Source: Bacillus sp. CH30_1T
Lineage (GTDB): Bacteria; Bacillota; Bacilli; Bacillales; Bacillaceae_B
Reading direction: 5' to 3'
Assembly (NCBI RefSeq): GCF_008364765.1
Contig: NZ_VTUY01000002.1
Location: 188,501 to 252,500 of the forward strand
DNA length: 64,000 nucleotides
The translations under genes were made by a program, and so were the position numbers. The notes below the pieces were generated by a model. The model was not told the DNA's origin. It searched no databases and saw nothing but the letters and a program-made list of their open reading frames with translations. Of the stretch, positions 8,049 through 17,880 are shown piece after piece. How positions within the stretch are numbered: the stretch's first letter is position 1; every line of letters starts with the position of its first letter.

Positions 8049-9578
8049 ATGAAAATACCCACTTTAGTTAAATCAATAGGATTAGTCACCATCATTTCAG
8101 GTTTAGGAAAGATTCTGGGCTTCGCACGGGAGAGTATCATCGCTGCTTATTTCGGTACTTCTGAGGTAGCGGATGTCTTCTTTGTCTCGAGCCTCGTGCC
8201 TACCCTGTTATTTACTGCCATAGGGACAGCGATCCAGGCCGGGACGATTCCCCTTTTCATGGAGGAGCGTAGCAAGGACGAACGGGATGCCCGTAAGCTC
8301 ATGAGCTTATTGGGAACATTCTTCCTGGTTCTTTCCCTTCTTTTTATCGCTGTGACCATGCTTTTCACTCAACCACTGATAAAAGTCATGGCCCCTGGGT
8401 TTACTCCCGATCAGGTGGACCTGGCCGTAAAGATTACAAGAATCATGATTCCAAGCATGGTCTTCCTTACGTTAACGTCGATTTCCACAGGGGTTCTCAA
8501 TGCGAATAAAAAATTTGTGTTACCGGCGTTTTCAGCCACCATTCAAAACGTGGTCATCATCCTGGCTACGATTTTACTGGCGAATACATATGGGGTATAT
8601 GGATTGTCCATCGGGGTATTGATCGGGGCTGCCGGTCAGTTCTTTATTCAATATCCTTCTTTCAAAAAGTCAGAGATCGGGTTTAACTTCCACTTCCGGG
8701 AACACAAACAGAAAATCTTCAACATCATGATCCTTTTCTACCCGATCATCATCGCTGCCATCAGTGTTCAATTAAACAGCCTGGTCGATCGAATGGTGTC
8801 AACCGGTCTCGAGACCGGGAGTGTTTCTGCCCTGAACTATGGAAATCGACTTTTATGGCTACCACTCAGTGTGATCCTGACGCCATTGATTACAGTGCTG
8901 TATCCTTCCTTGGTGGAAGGAGTATTGGAAAGCTATAAGAAATTCTTCGGCATCATCCAAAAGGGAACGTCTCTTATACTATTCGCGAGTATTCCCTTTA
9001 CGCTTCTTATGGTTTTGATAGGCGACAATTTAATCGAAATTGCCTTTCAGCGGGGAAGTTTTGACAAAGAAGCCACCAGCATCACCAATCAGGCACTGTT
9101 CTACTATGCTCTTGGCTTAGTGTTCTTTGCCTTACGTGACTTTCTCATGAACGGGTATTACGCCCTGAAAAGAACCAAGGTTGCCATGTATTCCTGTCTG
9201 GGAGCCGTTCTGGTCAATATTGTGCTTAGTATTACATTATCCAAGTTTATGGCGGTTGGCGGTATTGCCCTTGCATCCAGTATCTCAATGCTGATGCAGT
9301 GCCTCGTCCTCTTCCTGTATCTTTTAAAGAATTATGAAGATAAAAACAACTATACGAAGGAATTCAGTAAAGAAGCAGGCAAGCTGACCCTTGTTACGAT
9401 TGGCGTCCTGATCCTTGTGATCCCACTGATGAACCTGATCCCGGGTGATATGAACGTCATTCTTGAAACGATCGCTGTTTCATTCCTGATTTTCGCAGGC
9501 TACCTTGCCCTTTCCATTGTGTTCAAGGTCAATGCCATTCAACCATTAGCAAGAAAGATTATTGTGAAAAGGAGCTAA
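8049..9578 (+). CDS. MurJ/MviN-family lipid-linked oligosaccharide flippase
   Basis: This MATE/MOP-superfamily protein of 509 residues has 14 predicted helices. N-terminal family blocks are GLVTIISGLGKILGFARE and YFGTSEVADVFFVS, and a central NSLVDRMVSTGLETGSVSALNYG segment matches MurJ. It probably flips a lipid-linked precursor, either lipid II or the repeat unit of the adjacent polymerase. I chose the ATG at 8049 because GAGG lies 6 nt upstream; the in-frame ATG at 8037 has no ribosome-binding site. It is located between a Wzy-like polymerase and a GT4, so it is more likely a dedicated glycan flippase than the housekeeping MurJ. Confidence 0.87.
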   Translation: MKIPTLVKSIGLVTIISGLGKILGFARESIIAAYFGTSEVADVFFVSSLVPTLLFTAIGTAIQAGTIPLFMEERSKDERDARKLMSLLGTFFLVLSLLFIAVTMLFTQPLIKVMAPGFTPDQVDLAVKITRIMIPSMVFLTLTSISTGVLNANKKFVLPAFSATIQNVVIILATILLANTYGVYGLSIGVLIGAAGQFFIQYPSFKKSEIGFNFHFREHKQKIFNIMILFYPIIIAAISVQLNSLVDRMVSTGLETGSVSALNYGNRLLWLPLSVILTPLITVLYPSLVEGVLESYKKFFGIIQKGTSLILFASIPFTLLMVLIGDNLIEIAFQRGSFDKEATSITNQALFYYALGLVFFALRDFLMNGYYALKRTKVAMYSCLGAVLVNIVLSITLSKFMAVGGIALASSISMLMQCLVLFLYLLKNYEDKNNYTKEFSKEAGKLTLVTIGVLILVIPLMNLIPGDMNVILETIAVSFLIFAGYLALSIVFKVNAIQPLARKIIVKRS

Positions 9579-9583
9579 TAACG

Positions 9584-10768
9584 ATGAAAATCTTACTTTC
9601 AACCATCTTTGATTATCCGCATGAGGGCGGACTTTCCACACATGTTTCTACTTTGAAAAGTGGATTAGAAGCAAGAGGTCATCATGTAGATGTCCTTTCC
9701 TTTACCGAGCTGAATCCAATTATCCGTAAAGCCTATGCCCAGGCTCCAGGTTTCATCGCCAGTAAATTCAAGCCCGGTGCCGGCCAGGTCATGAACGATC
9801 AAAACCGGATGACCCTGATCCAAAAACATCTCAACCGACTAAAGCAGGAGTATGATGTTGTAAACACTCAAGATGTCTATGCAACCCTCGCTGCGGAGAC
9901 TTCCGGTATCCCTGTTGTGGAAACCGTTCACGGGTACTATTCCTTCGAAGCGATCAGCAGGGGTGCCATCAAGGAAGGAAGCAAAGAGGATGAACTGATC
10001 AGAGAGAGGGAGAAGAAAGCCTATTCCCTGGCAGCTGAAGTCGTGACCGTGGATCAGCGCATCAAAGATTACGTCTATAAAATGGCGGGGATAGAGGCGA
10101 CTTCGATTAAAAACTTCATTGATGTAGAAGATTTCGATCCGAAGAAGCTTGATTTGTCCACCATTAAGGATGAATTCAATATACCCAAAGACAAGAAAAT
10201 GCTGTTTGTTCCAAGAAGGATGACGGAGAAAAACGGAGTGATCTATCCTACACTTGCCTTGAATAAAGTATTGGCGAAACATCCCGATACGGTATTGGTT
10301 TACGCAGGAACCGGTGAACAAATGCCCGCCATAAAAATTGAAGTGGAGAAGCAGGGCCTTGATGAGAACGTCCTTCTCCTCGGCACCGTTCCCCATGAAA
10401 AAATGAAATATTTATACGGAGTGTCTGATATTGTACTCGTGCCCAGCATACACTCGTACGGCGTAGAGGAAGCAACATCCATCTCTGCATTAGAAGCAAT
10501 GGGCTCCTCCTCTCCTGTCATTGCCGGTGCCGTCGGTGGACTGAAAGAAATCATACACGATCATCAGGACGGACTTTTGGTGGAGGAAAGAGACACAGAA
10601 GCATTATCCGATGCCATCATTGAAATACTGGATGACCCCGAATTTGGTGAAAAACTGGCCCAAAATGCCAGAAGAAAAATCGTACAGGAATACTCTCATC
10701 TTTTTGCCGCAGAGAGATATGAGCAAATTTACGAGAAAGCGATCAATGGAAAGACGGCAGGGAGATAA
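9584..10768 (+). CDS. Glycosyltransferase family 4
   Basis: The enzyme is 394 residues with a GT-B fold. It begins MKILLSTIFDYPHEGGLSTHV (donor/acceptor loop), has VVNTQDVYATLAAE, the phosphate-binding FVPRRMTEKNGVIYP and the late EX7E-type segment GVEEATSISALEAMGSSSPVIAG. It follows the flippase by only 5 nt and has its own site (AAAAGGAG overlapping the flippase stop), so it is the last gene of the polymerase-flippase-GT4 operon. The sugar transferred cannot be predicted. Confidence 0.87.
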   Translation: MKILLSTIFDYPHEGGLSTHVSTLKSGLEARGHHVDVLSFTELNPIIRKAYAQAPGFIASKFKPGAGQVMNDQNRMTLIQKHLNRLKQEYDVVNTQDVYATLAAETSGIPVVETVHGYYSFEAISRGAIKEGSKEDELIREREKKAYSLAAEVVTVDQRIKDYVYKMAGIEATSIKNFIDVEDFDPKKLDLSTIKDEFNIPKDKKMLFVPRRMTEKNGVIYPTLALNKVLAKHPDTVLVYAGTGEQMPAIKIEVEKQGLDENVLLLGTVPHEKMKYLYGVSDIVLVPSIHSYGVEEATSISALEAMGSSSPVIAGAVGGLKEIIHDHQDGLLVEERDTEALSDAIIEILDDPEFGEKLAQNARRKIVQEYSHLFAAERYEQIYEKAINGKTAGR

Positions 10769-10775
10769 AGAGTAG

Positions 10776-10814
10776 GAAAACCGTGAGCCCATATAAGGAT
10801 TCACGGTTTTCTTT
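10776..10814. terminator. Bidirectional terminator between GT4 and gpsA
   Basis: GAAAACCGTGA and TCACGGTTTTC form an 11-bp stem with A- and T-rich flanks on both sides, between convergent genes. Confidence 0.85.
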
Positions 10815-11863
10815 CACTCTTGGATCAATTTATTTTCAAGCAATACGACGAGGTCTTCCATTTCATGGGTTTTGTTACGTTGCATCAACCGATCCACAGC
10901 TTCCTTCGCCTGGACTCCATTAAAGAGAATATCATATAAAGCATCGGCGATCGGCATGCTCACCTCTAATTTCTCTGCCAGCTGCTTAGCCGCTTTCGTC
11001 GTTCTTACACCTTCTACAACCATCCCCATATTATCGAGGACCTCTTCCAATGCCATACCCTTTCCAAGCATATTCCCGGCTCTCCAATTACGGGAATGGA
11101 CACTTGTACATGTCACAATCAGATCACCGATTCCCGATAACCCTGAAAACGTAAGGGGATTCGCCCCCATCTTCGAACCAAGTCTCGAAATCTCACTGAG
11201 CCCCCTCGTCACTAAAGCCGCTTTCGCGTTATCTCCATACCCCAATCCATCTGCCACTCCCGCCGCTAAAGCGATGATATTCTTAAGGGCTCCGCCTATT
11301 TCGACTCCGACGATATCCGTATTCGTATACACCCTGAAATAATGGTTCGTGAACATGTTTTGCACCATAATGGACGAATCCGGATTCTTTGAAGCCGCTA
11401 CTACCGTTGTCGGTTGGCACAAACTCACTTCTTCTGCATGACTCGGTCCTGACAATACGACAATATCCTTCAGATTATCAGGTTTCATTGAATCCTCGAT
11501 GATCTCGGATATCCTTAACAATGATTCAGGCTCAATCCCCTTACTTACATGTACAATAGTCAGGGCCCCTTCTTGTACCGCCTGGATCTGTGCGAGCACT
11601 TCCCGCATAGCCTTGGTAGGAACCGCGAGTATAATGGTTTCAGCTCCTTCCAATGCTTCTTTCAGATCAAGATGTCCCACAATATTCTCTGGGAGCTCTA
11701 CATTCTTTATGTATCTTTCGTTTCTGTGATATTGATTGATTTCATCAATAGTTTCTTTGCTTCTTCCCCATATCTTCACGTCTAAGCCGTTGTCAGCCAG
11801 TACCATTGCAAGGGCTGTCCCCCAGCTTCCTGTACCTATGACTGCGATTGGTTGTTGGTTCAT
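10814..11863 (-). CDS. gpsA: NAD(P)-dependent glycerol-3-phosphate dehydrogenase
   Basis: GpsA reduces dihydroxyacetone phosphate to sn-glycerol-3-phosphate in the cytoplasm, the precursor of phospholipids and of CDP-glycerol for teichoic acids. The 349-residue protein has the Rossmann motif VIGTGSWGTALAMVLADNG, KGIEPESLL, LSGPSHAEEV and GGALKNIIALAAGVADGLGYGDNAKAALVTRG, with the catalytic lysine in ALKNIIA. The ATG at 11863 has AGGCGGTG upstream and gives normal length; the upstream ATG at 11884 lacks a site. In Bacillus gpsA usually lies beside der, so a copy inside a teichoic-acid region may be a second, pathway-dedicated enzyme. Confidence 0.93.
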   Translation of the reverse strand: MNQQPIAVIGTGSWGTALAMVLADNGLDVKIWGRSKETIDEINQYHRNERYIKNVELPENIVGHLDLKEALEGAETIILAVPTKAMREVLAQIQAVQEGALTIVHVSKGIEPESLLRISEIIEDSMKPDNLKDIVVLSGPSHAEEVSLCQPTTVVAASKNPDSSIMVQNMFTNHYFRVYTNTDIVGVEIGGALKNIIALAAGVADGLGYGDNAKAALVTRGLSEISRLGSKMGANPLTFSGLSGIGDLIVTCTSVHSRNWRAGNMLGKGMALEEVLDNMGMVVEGVRTTKAAKQLAEKLEVSMPIADALYDILFNGVQAKEAVDRLMQRNKTHEMEDLVVLLENKLIQE

Positions 11864-12055
11864 GATTGTACACCGCCTATCCATTTGTATGTGGACGCTT
11901 TCATTTTAAAATTTCCACATAGTATACCATAATAATTTTCTTCTATTATATAGACTTTGCTAATAGTGAATACGACTCATTAGGAATAATTCATATGTAA
12001 TATCATACACTAAAATTTAAATACTATATTCAAGTAAGTAGGTGGCAATGAAGGA

Positions 12056-13849
12056 ATGCAAACTTCTGATAACAACTCTTTTACCCTTTTCCAAGGAATT
12101 AATGAAATCATTTATCTATTGATCCTGTTTAAAATCGTCCTTTTTCATACTTTTTCAACCACAACACTTTCAAGTGGAGTCTTCTCTACTTCTTTAGGTT
12201 TCTTATTAATCTTTTATGCTTTTTCATATTTTTTCCGCAACAAGCTGAGGCTACTTTACTCAATTGTCATCAATCTTATAATTACGGTGATTCTACTTTC
12301 AAATAATCTCTACTTAGATTACTTTAGCTCACCCATCACAATTTCCACCTTTTATCAAACCAATAATCTTTCGGGTCTGGGTGATAGTATCCTGTTTTTG
12401 GTGCAGTTAAAATATGTTTTATTCTTTATTGATCTTATACTCTTCCCTGTCCTTATCTTTAGAAAACGTTTTATTTACCGTAAACCAAGACGGTTAATTG
12501 CGGGATTCATTCCATTTTTTATATTAGGTTTGATGGGCCTTCTCCTTAAACCTGTAAAACTGTTGTACATTGATAAAGTAGATAACCCTCTGCAAGCATA
12601 CGATACTATAGATGTTGTGGTTCAGTACGGATTACTGGGACATCATGTGATTGATGCTTTTTATCATATCCAGGATATAAATTTCTCTTTATCTGCTTCT
12701 GCTAAATCTACTATTAAAGATCAGCTCAACCAGAAACAAGTACCATCAAGGGAAAATGAGTTTAAACACTTAGGAAAACAAAAAAACCTGATAATGATTC
12801 AAATAGAATCACTTCAGAATTTCGTTTTAAATCAAAAAGTCAGTGGGCAAGAAATCACCCCGACACTAAATAAACTGATCAAGAACAGTATCTATTTCCC
12901 AAACTTCTATGCTCAAACGATCGGTGGAAACAGTTCTGATGCAGAGTTCCTAACCCAAACTTCCTTATTCCCTTTAAAATCGGGTTCCGTCTTCTTTCGC
13001 TACCCTACTAATAAATACCACTCCATAGCTACTACCCTACAGGAAAAAGGATATTCGACTCTTGCTGTTCATGCAGACGAGAGTACATTCTGGAATCGAA
13101 ACAATATGTATCCCTCTTTAGGGTTTGATGAATATGTATCAATTGAACAGTTTCCACAAAAAGAATTAATTGGTATGGGTGTCGGAGATAAAGAAATGTT
13201 TTCTGAGACTGCAAATCTGTTAAAACAACAGCCCACCCCCTTTTATTCATTTATTATTACCTTAACGAATCATATTCCCTATGAGCTTCCAGAAGATAAA
13301 CATACCCTTTCTTTACCTGATGAATTGAAGGATACTCTGCTGGGGAATTACTTTCAAACAGTACGTTATACGGACGAATCCCTTTCTGTGTTTCTAGACA
13401 AATTAACAGAGGAAGAACTTCTTAAGGATTCCATCATCGTTCTTTATGGAGACCATAATGGGATTTTCGAGAGTGATAAGGGAATGCTGGAAGATTTCTT
13501 AATCAAGAAAAAAATTTCGTCGGAAGAATGGTACAGAAAATATGCAACTGTTCCATTACTTATTTATAATCCTTCAATAAAAGGAGAGATTATTCAAACC
13601 ATAGGAGGTCAAATAGATGTATACCCTACCATTTCATCCATTATGGGCGTATCACCTTCAAATGGATTAGGCTTGAATTTATTTACCCAGTCTTCAGGAG
13701 ATGTCATCATTCCAAGTGGCGGATATGTCGACACCCCTCTTTATATTACAAAGGATAAAATAAATAAAGGATTATCACCCTCCCAAGAACATTTGATTCA
13801 TGTCTCCAATTTGATCATTAAAGGGGATTATTACCGAATAAAGGAATAA
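12056..13849 (+). CDS. LtaS-like polyglycerolphosphate synthase / sulfatase-fold membrane enzyme
   Basis: The 597-residue protein has about five N-terminal helices (residues 15-170) and an extracellular sulfatase-fold domain (about 240-560). Signatures are IMIQIESLQNF (metal-binding Glu), YAQTIGGNSSDAEFLTQTSLFPL, HADESTFWNR, LTNHIPYELP, VRYTDESLSVFL and VLYGDHNGI. LtaS enzymes polymerise glycerol phosphate from phosphatidylglycerol into lipoteichoic acid. The residue aligned with the catalytic threonine of LtaS (GKTSDSE) is Ser293 here. Its location next to teichoic acid genes fits an envelope role, but substrate may differ from that of canonical LtaS. The start has AAGG close by and a GGTGG about 10 nt upstream. 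Confidence 0.82.
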   Translation: MQTSDNNSFTLFQGINEIIYLLILFKIVLFHTFSTTTLSSGVFSTSLGFLLIFYAFSYFFRNKLRLLYSIVINLIITVILLSNNLYLDYFSSPITISTFYQTNNLSGLGDSILFLVQLKYVLFFIDLILFPVLIFRKRFIYRKPRRLIAGFIPFFILGLMGLLLKPVKLLYIDKVDNPLQAYDTIDVVVQYGLLGHHVIDAFYHIQDINFSLSASAKSTIKDQLNQKQVPSRENEFKHLGKQKNLIMIQIESLQNFVLNQKVSGQEITPTLNKLIKNSIYFPNFYAQTIGGNSSDAEFLTQTSLFPLKSGSVFFRYPTNKYHSIATTLQEKGYSTLAVHADESTFWNRNNMYPSLGFDEYVSIEQFPQKELIGMGVGDKEMFSETANLLKQQPTPFYSFIITLTNHIPYELPEDKHTLSLPDELKDTLLGNYFQTVRYTDESLSVFLDKLTEEELLKDSIIVLYGDHNGIFESDKGMLEDFLIKKKISSEEWYRKYATVPLLIYNPSIKGEIIQTIGGQIDVYPTISSIMGVSPSNGLGLNLFTQSSGDVIIPSGGYVDTPLYITKDKINKGLSPSQEHLIHVSNLIIKGDYYRIKE

Positions 13850-13874
13850 CCTATTTCATTTTCACCAACAATGC

Positions 13875-13904
13875 ACGCTGCCAATCCGGCAGCGTATTTT
13901 TTTG
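13875..13904 (+). terminator. Terminator of the LtaS-like gene
   Basis: ACGCTGCC/GGCAGCGT stem with a 5-base loop, followed by a run of seven T. Confidence 0.9.
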
Positions 13905-14046
13905 AAATGTAAAAAGTATATTTTTACATACATGATATTTTTTTGTTTTTTCTACAAATTTCAACAACTTTATTAAAAAGATGTTTCATGTTTAACATAT
14001 TTGTAATAAAATTGGTTATGAAAAATTATTATTAAAGGGAGTGTTA

Positions 14047-17000
14047 GTGATAATACGGTTTTCTAAGTATTATTTGTTGTCATTGTTATGGGTAATCGGC
14101 CTTTTTAGTGTTTTTTATCCTATGTCAAATGTAGAAGCAGCCACCACAAATGGTGAGTGGAAGGCTCAGTATTATGGGGATGATAAGTTCGGAGGCGAAC
14201 CAATAGTTAAATCACACGCAGCTTTAGATTTTAATTGGGGAAGTAATTCTCCAGACAACAGTATTCCGAAAGACTTCTTTTCTGCTCGATTTACGAATGT
14301 AATGGAATTCGAAAACGGAGTCTATCGATTAATTGGTGAAGTCGATGATAAAGTAAGAGTGTACATTGACAATCAATTAATCTATGAAATTGATAAAGCA
14401 GGACATCATATGATTGATGAATGGGTGGAAGTCCCAGTTGGTAATCATGAGGTTCATGTCGAATACGTTGAACTTTCGGGTAATGCCAAATTGTCATTGG
14501 AATTCGAGAAACCAGAAGGCTGGACAGCAAAATATTATGATAACGTGAACTTTAAAGGTTCGCCCCTCATAAAAAACCACCAGTCCGAAGAGCTGAGTCA
14601 CAATTGGGGATCAGAATCTCCTGGACCAGGCATTCCTACTAACTACTTTTCTGCTGAGTTTGAGAAGGACATCACGTTCAAAGGCGGTGTCTATCATTTA
14701 ACAGGCAAAGTAGATGACTTGGCAAAAGTGTATATTGATAATAAATTAGTTTACGAAATTAATAAAGCAGGTAGTCACACAGTTAGTAAGCTAATCGAAG
14801 TGCCTCAAGGCAATCACCAAATTCGTGTTCAATACACAGAATATACCGGGGGAGCCAAAATAGCCCTGGACTTTACTGAACCAGAAGGATGGGTTGCCAA
14901 GTATTATGATAATAAAGATTTACAAGGTATGCCTATTATTAAAGAGCATGATGAGCTTGACTTTAATTGGGGATACAACTCTCCTGCATCAACTATTCCT
15001 ACAAACTACTTTTCTGCTACATTCGAAAAGGAAATAAGCTTTAAAGGTGGGGAATACTATATTGCAGGAAATGTTGATGACGCAGTAAATGTCTACATAG
15101 ACGGGCAATTAGTGTACGGTATCAACAATGCGGGTAATCATAAGTTGAATAAACTCATTGACATTTCCCCCGGAACACACAAGATATATGTTGAATACAA
15201 AGAATTCACTGGTGCTGCCGGTTTATCATTAGACTTCATTCAGTCCAATGGTTGGCTGGCAAAATACTATCCGAATGAAAAGTTCAAAGGTACTCCGATC
15301 TATGATTCAATAAGCAAATTAAATCAAAATTGGAGTGGCGGATCACCTCATTCGAGTATTCCATCAGATTACTTCTCTGCTGAATTCGTAAAGAATATGA
15401 ATTTCGAAGGCGGGGTATACAACCTTACCGGTAAAGCAGATGACCTGATTAAAGTCTATGTCGATGACAAATTGGTGTACGATATAAATTCTGCAGGTAA
15501 TCATACATTCAACAAATTAGTCGAAATTTCAAAAGGAACCCACGAGGTTCGGGTGCAATATGTAGAGTATACTGGAGGAGCCAAGGTATCCCTTGACTTT
15601 ACAAGACCTGACGGCTGGGTAGCCAAATATTATAATAATACGAAATTACAGGGATCCCCTGTCATTAAAGAACATACGGATGTAAATTTAAATTGGAAGT
15701 CAGGTTCTCCGGCTCCTTCCATTCCAGCGGATAATTTCTCTGCAATCCTTGAAAAAAACATAAACTTTGAAGGAGGAATGTATAAATTAGTCGGACAGGT
15801 TGACGATAAGCTAAAGGTTTATGTGGATAACAAACTAGTATATGAAATCAATCAACCTGGTCATCACATGATAGACACATTAATCGAGATTCCTAATGGA
15901 AATCACCAGATTAGGTTTCAGTATGTGGAATTATCCGGAAATGCTAAATTATCACTAGATTTTGATTCTCCTCAGGGTTGGGTAGCTAAGTATTATGATA
16001 ATAAAGATTTACAAGGTACTCCCGTTCTGAAAGAACATGATGCACTAAGTTTTGATTGGAGCTATGGTTCACCCGCTTCGACTATCCCGTCAGACTACTT
16101 CTCTGCCACTTATGAAAGAACTCTTACCTTTGAAGGTGGAATTTATCAGTTAGCCGGCAGAAGTGATGATTTAGTTAAAGTCTATATTGATAATCAATTA
16201 GTATATGATATCACTCAACCAGGAAGTCATAAGCTGGAAGAATTCATTGAAATTCCTAAAGGAAAACATGATGTTCGTGTCGAATATGTTGAGCTGACAG
16301 GCGGGGCAAAATTATCCCTGGATTTCGTAAAATCTGATGGGTGGGTCGCGAAATACTATGATAATACCAGTATGCAGGGAACACCGATCCTAAAGGTACA
16401 TGAACAATTGAATTTTAGTTGGGAGTCAGGTTCACCTCATCACACGATACCTGCAAATCACTTCTCAGCAACTTTCGAAAATGAATTAACATTTGAAGGT
16501 GGTTTATATCGTCTTATCGGAAATGTTGATGATTCACTAAAGGTTTACGTCGATGATAAGCTCGTTTATGAAATGACTGATATCGGTAGCCATAAAATCA
16601 GTGACTACGTAAACATTTCAGAAGGCACTCACAAGATTCGCGTCGAATATTCAGAATATACAGGTGCCGCAAATCTATCATTGGATTTTGTTAAACAAAA
16701 AGGAATTGTTAAAGAGTATCAATCGACCTCGTATTCTACCAATCTTCAAAGCATGGTAAATACTCAGGTGAATGCTAAAGCTCAAATCGACCCTTTCACA
16801 TATGATACTTACATCCGCAGTGATGGATTCATCAGTATTTCAGATGGTGTGGGGACTATAGATTATAATTATAATTGGGCTCTACGCGATGGACCAGGAA
16901 CAAACTTCTGGGAAGTCACACGTATTTCTTCATCAAAATCTAATCCTTATTCTTTAAGGATCTTGGATGAAGTTAAGGGTAGTGACGGTTATACATGGTA

Positions 17001-17673
17001 TGAAGTCAATTATTATGGGTGGCAGAACGCTAAGCCAAGTGCAATTGAGCAACTGGTTAACCCTCTTAACTATAGTAATAAAGATTCAAGAGAATACCTT
17101 CAGTTCCTTAAACTATCAGGATCAACCGGATTGGATATCAGCGAAGTGAACAGTACGGTGCTTGCTAATAAAGGAATCCTAACAAACCAGGCAGCAACAT
17201 TTATCCAGGCTGGTATAGAGTACAATGTTAATGAAGCTTACCTAATTGCTCATGCTTTACTGGAAACAGGGAATGGAACATCACGACTGGCTACTGGAGT
17301 GGGAATAGTAGTGGAAAACGGTACTCCCCGCTTAGCTAACAGCGGTGAAAAACCAGATAAATATGTTTATAATATGTATGGAATTAATGCCAAAGATAGT
17401 TGTCCATTAGAATGCGGGGCTCTATATGCATATGAAAGAGGATGGTTTACACCTGAGAAAGCGATCGTGGGCGGTGCCTTCTTTATAGCTGAGGATTATA
17501 TATCTGTAGGACAAGATACTTTATATAAGATGCGGTGGAACCCAGAGAATCCGGGTAGTCACCAATATGCTACAGACATCGGTTGGGCTATAAAACAAAC
17601 ATTTATGATCCATCAAGTGTACAGTCAATTATACAATTACACATTGATTTATGATGTGCCTGTATTCAATTAA
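14047..17673 (+). CDS. Secreted autolysin with seven PA14-like repeats, SH3-like domain and glucosaminidase (LytD-type) domain
   Basis: The protein is 1208 residues from a GTG at 14047, chosen because AAAGGGAG lies 6 nt upstream (a GTG at 14041 is too close). A signal peptide ends near SNVEA|ATT. Seven tandem modules of about 122 residues follow, each running GWxAKYYDN...GxP...W..GSPxxxIPxxxFSA...GxY.L.GxVDDxxKVYIDNxLVY...H...GxHxxRVxYVEYTGxAxLSLDF; this resembles PA14-type carbohydrate-binding domains. Residues about 910-1000 look like a bacterial SH3 (RDGPGTNFWEV). The C-terminus is a GH73/LytD-like N-acetylglucosaminidase, catalytic Glu1073 in HALLETGNGTS, with YNMYGINAKD and a tryptophan-rich end. 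It probably cleaves peptidoglycan while binding wall glycan. It is monocistronic. Confidence 0.85.
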   Translation: MIIRFSKYYLLSLLWVIGLFSVFYPMSNVEAATTNGEWKAQYYGDDKFGGEPIVKSHAALDFNWGSNSPDNSIPKDFFSARFTNVMEFENGVYRLIGEVDDKVRVYIDNQLIYEIDKAGHHMIDEWVEVPVGNHEVHVEYVELSGNAKLSLEFEKPEGWTAKYYDNVNFKGSPLIKNHQSEELSHNWGSESPGPGIPTNYFSAEFEKDITFKGGVYHLTGKVDDLAKVYIDNKLVYEINKAGSHTVSKLIEVPQGNHQIRVQYTEYTGGAKIALDFTEPEGWVAKYYDNKDLQGMPIIKEHDELDFNWGYNSPASTIPTNYFSATFEKEISFKGGEYYIAGNVDDAVNVYIDGQLVYGINNAGNHKLNKLIDISPGTHKIYVEYKEFTGAAGLSLDFIQSNGWLAKYYPNEKFKGTPIYDSISKLNQNWSGGSPHSSIPSDYFSAEFVKNMNFEGGVYNLTGKADDLIKVYVDDKLVYDINSAGNHTFNKLVEISKGTHEVRVQYVEYTGGAKVSLDFTRPDGWVAKYYNNTKLQGSPVIKEHTDVNLNWKSGSPAPSIPADNFSAILEKNINFEGGMYKLVGQVDDKLKVYVDNKLVYEINQPGHHMIDTLIEIPNGNHQIRFQYVELSGNAKLSLDFDSPQGWVAKYYDNKDLQGTPVLKEHDALSFDWSYGSPASTIPSDYFSATYERTLTFEGGIYQLAGRSDDLVKVYIDNQLVYDITQPGSHKLEEFIEIPKGKHDVRVEYVELTGGAKLSLDFVKSDGWVAKYYDNTSMQGTPILKVHEQLNFSWESGSPHHTIPANHFSATFENELTFEGGLYRLIGNVDDSLKVYVDDKLVYEMTDIGSHKISDYVNISEGTHKIRVEYSEYTGAANLSLDFVKQKGIVKEYQSTSYSTNLQSMVNTQVNAKAQIDPFTYDTYIRSDGFISISDGVGTIDYNYNWALRDGPGTNFWEVTRISSSKSNPYSLRILDEVKGSDGYTWYEVNYYGWQNAKPSAIEQLVNPLNYSNKDSREYLQFLKLSGSTGLDISEVNSTVLANKGILTNQAATFIQAGIEYNVNEAYLIAHALLETGNGTSRLATGVGIVVENGTPRLANSGEKPDKYVYNMYGINAKDSCPLECGALYAYERGWFTPEKAIVGGAFFIAEDYISVGQDTLYKMRWNPENPGSHQYATDIGWAIKQTFMIHQVYSQLYNYTLIYDVPVFN

Positions 17674-17683
17674 TTCATCTACA

Positions 17684-17717
17684 CAAAGCTGCTGAATTAC
17701 ATTCAGCAGCTTTTTTG
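17684..17717 (+). terminator. Terminator of the PA14/glucosaminidase gene
   Basis: AAGCTGCTGAAT/ATTCAGCAGCTT, a perfect 12-bp stem with a 3-base loop, followed by TTTTTT. Confidence 0.92.
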
Positions 17718-17880
17718 TGAGAAACAAAAATAACGTGATGAAGTCCACTACTAATTATAATAAATCGACAACTTTTAACAAAAACTAACATGAAGTTGTA
17801 TAAAGCGATAAAAAATTCTATAATGGGTTTTATGAGGTTTTTTACAATAAACTGAATTATTAATGAAATAGAGGTGTGTT

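Noticed and set aside
12929-12940. LtaS-like protein as a pseudo-enzyme
   Set aside because: All other metal-binding motifs are intact and serine can act as nucleophile, so loss of activity is not supported.
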